Shown: one piece after another, positions 14,635 to 15,038 of the stretch
Numbering within the stretch: the stretch's first letter is position 1
Layout: each line of letters begins with the position of its first letter
Source: Scatosoma sp045660225
GTDB taxonomy: Bacteria; Bacillota; Clostridia; Christensenellales; Borkfalkiaceae
Assembly: GCA_045660225.1 (NCBI GenBank)
Contig: JAZRDK010000027.1
Span: 1-15,038, forward strand
DNA: 15,038 nucleotides
Direction of reading: 5' to 3'
Notes under the pieces: generated by a model
Seen by the model: only the letters and a program-made list of their open reading frames with translations
Databases searched by the model: none
Told to the model about the DNA's origin: nothing
Made by a program: the position numbers and the translations under genes

Positions 14635-15038
14635 ATGGGATTATTCGGTAAACTTTTCGGCGCGTTGAAAAAGTCCAAGGACAACCTTTCGACCAAACTC
14701 CGCGTGCTCTTTTCTAAAAATAAGCTTGGCGACGAATTTTATGAAGAATTAGAAGAAATTCTCTTATCTTCCGACGTTTCGTACGCCACAGCGCAAGAAA
14801 TTGTCGGCCGCGTTAAACAGCGCGCTATGGATGAAAAATTAAAAGACGAAAACTACGTTTTGGAGCTTCTTCGCAGCGCTTTAATAGAAATTTTAGAAGA
14901 AAGCGAAGTCGAACCGCCCGAATATCCCTGCGTTATAATGCTCGTTGGGGTCAACGGCGTTGGCAAAACCACCACCGTAGGCAAGCTTGCGCACTATTTC
15001 CTTTCACAGGGCAAAACGGTCACCGTAGCGGCGGCGGA
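14635..15038 (+). CDS. ftsY: Signal recognition particle receptor FtsY, N-terminal part, 3' truncated by window end
   Basis: The frame runs open from ATG 14635 to the window end, giving 134 codons. FtsY is the membrane-associated GTPase that receives SRP-ribosome complexes for protein insertion. The start MGLFGKLFGALKKSKDNLSTKL is an amphipathic, basic membrane-binding helix. The four-helix N domain follows (DEFYEELEEILLSSDVSYATA, about 33-53), and the G domain begins with MLVGVNGVGKTTTVGKLA (102-119, P-loop GVNGVGKT). The long acidic A domain of E. coli FtsY is absent, as is usual in Bacillota. The motif reads VNGVGKTTTVGKLA, which favours FtsY over Ffh. AAAAGGAAAG (14621-14630) lies 4 nt before the ATG. 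The rnc-smc-ftsY order is the common Firmicute one; ffh may follow outside the window. Confidence 0.95.
   Translation, partial: MGLFGKLFGALKKSKDNLSTKLRVLFSKNKLGDEFYEELEEILLSSDVSYATAQEIVGRVKQRAMDEKLKDENYVLELLRSALIEILEESEVEPPEYPCVIMLVGVNGVGKTTTVGKLAHYFLSQGKTVTVAAA

Overview
The window is ordinary chromosomal housekeeping DNA from a bacterium, most likely a low-to-mid-GC member of the Bacillota (Clostridia-like). The reasons are the Firmicute-type plsX-rnc-smc-ftsY cluster, sigma-A type promoters (TTGACA or TTGTCT, 17 bp, TATAAT), purine-rich Shine-Dalgarno sites, a VanW/G5-like envelope protein and an AsnRS gene. I cannot place it more precisely from sequence alone. I found no mobile element, CRISPR array, tRNA/rRNA gene, prophage or defence system, and no convincing new multi-gene system.

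Layout. (1) 1-472: the 3' end of pnp (KH and S1 domains of PNPase) with a strong intrinsic terminator. (2) 498-1534: a single-gene unit encoding a membrane-anchored family 2 glycosyltransferase, with a textbook promoter and a terminator shared with the convergent operon. (3) 1533-4768, minus strand: dnaA followed by mnmG, 20 bp apart. (4) 4769-4899: a short AT-rich divergent promoter region between dnaA and recF, with no recognisable DnaA boxes. (5) 4900-7654, plus strand: recF, a PHP-domain phosphoesterase that starts on the base after the recF stop, and a secreted VanW-domain protein. (6) 7680-15038, plus strand: a promoter and hairpin leader, then asnS, plsX, rnc, smc and the start of ftsY, with small gaps.

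The genes cover RNA decay and processing (PNPase, RNase III), replication start and repair (DnaA, RecF), chromosome organisation (SMC), tRNA modification and charging (MnmG, AsnRS), phospholipid synthesis (PlsX), protein targeting (FtsY) and envelope functions (glycosyltransferase, VanW protein). dnaA, recF and mnmG are often found near oriC in Bacillota. Here they sit in an altered order, without dnaN and without a visible origin.

Points worth a second look: RNase III has Ser where the DxxE metal-binding Asp is expected; the recF and asnS promoters share an extended -35 and -10 block at identical spacing; the asnS mRNA has a compact nested hairpin leader; and the dnaA/recF/mnmG locus is rearranged.
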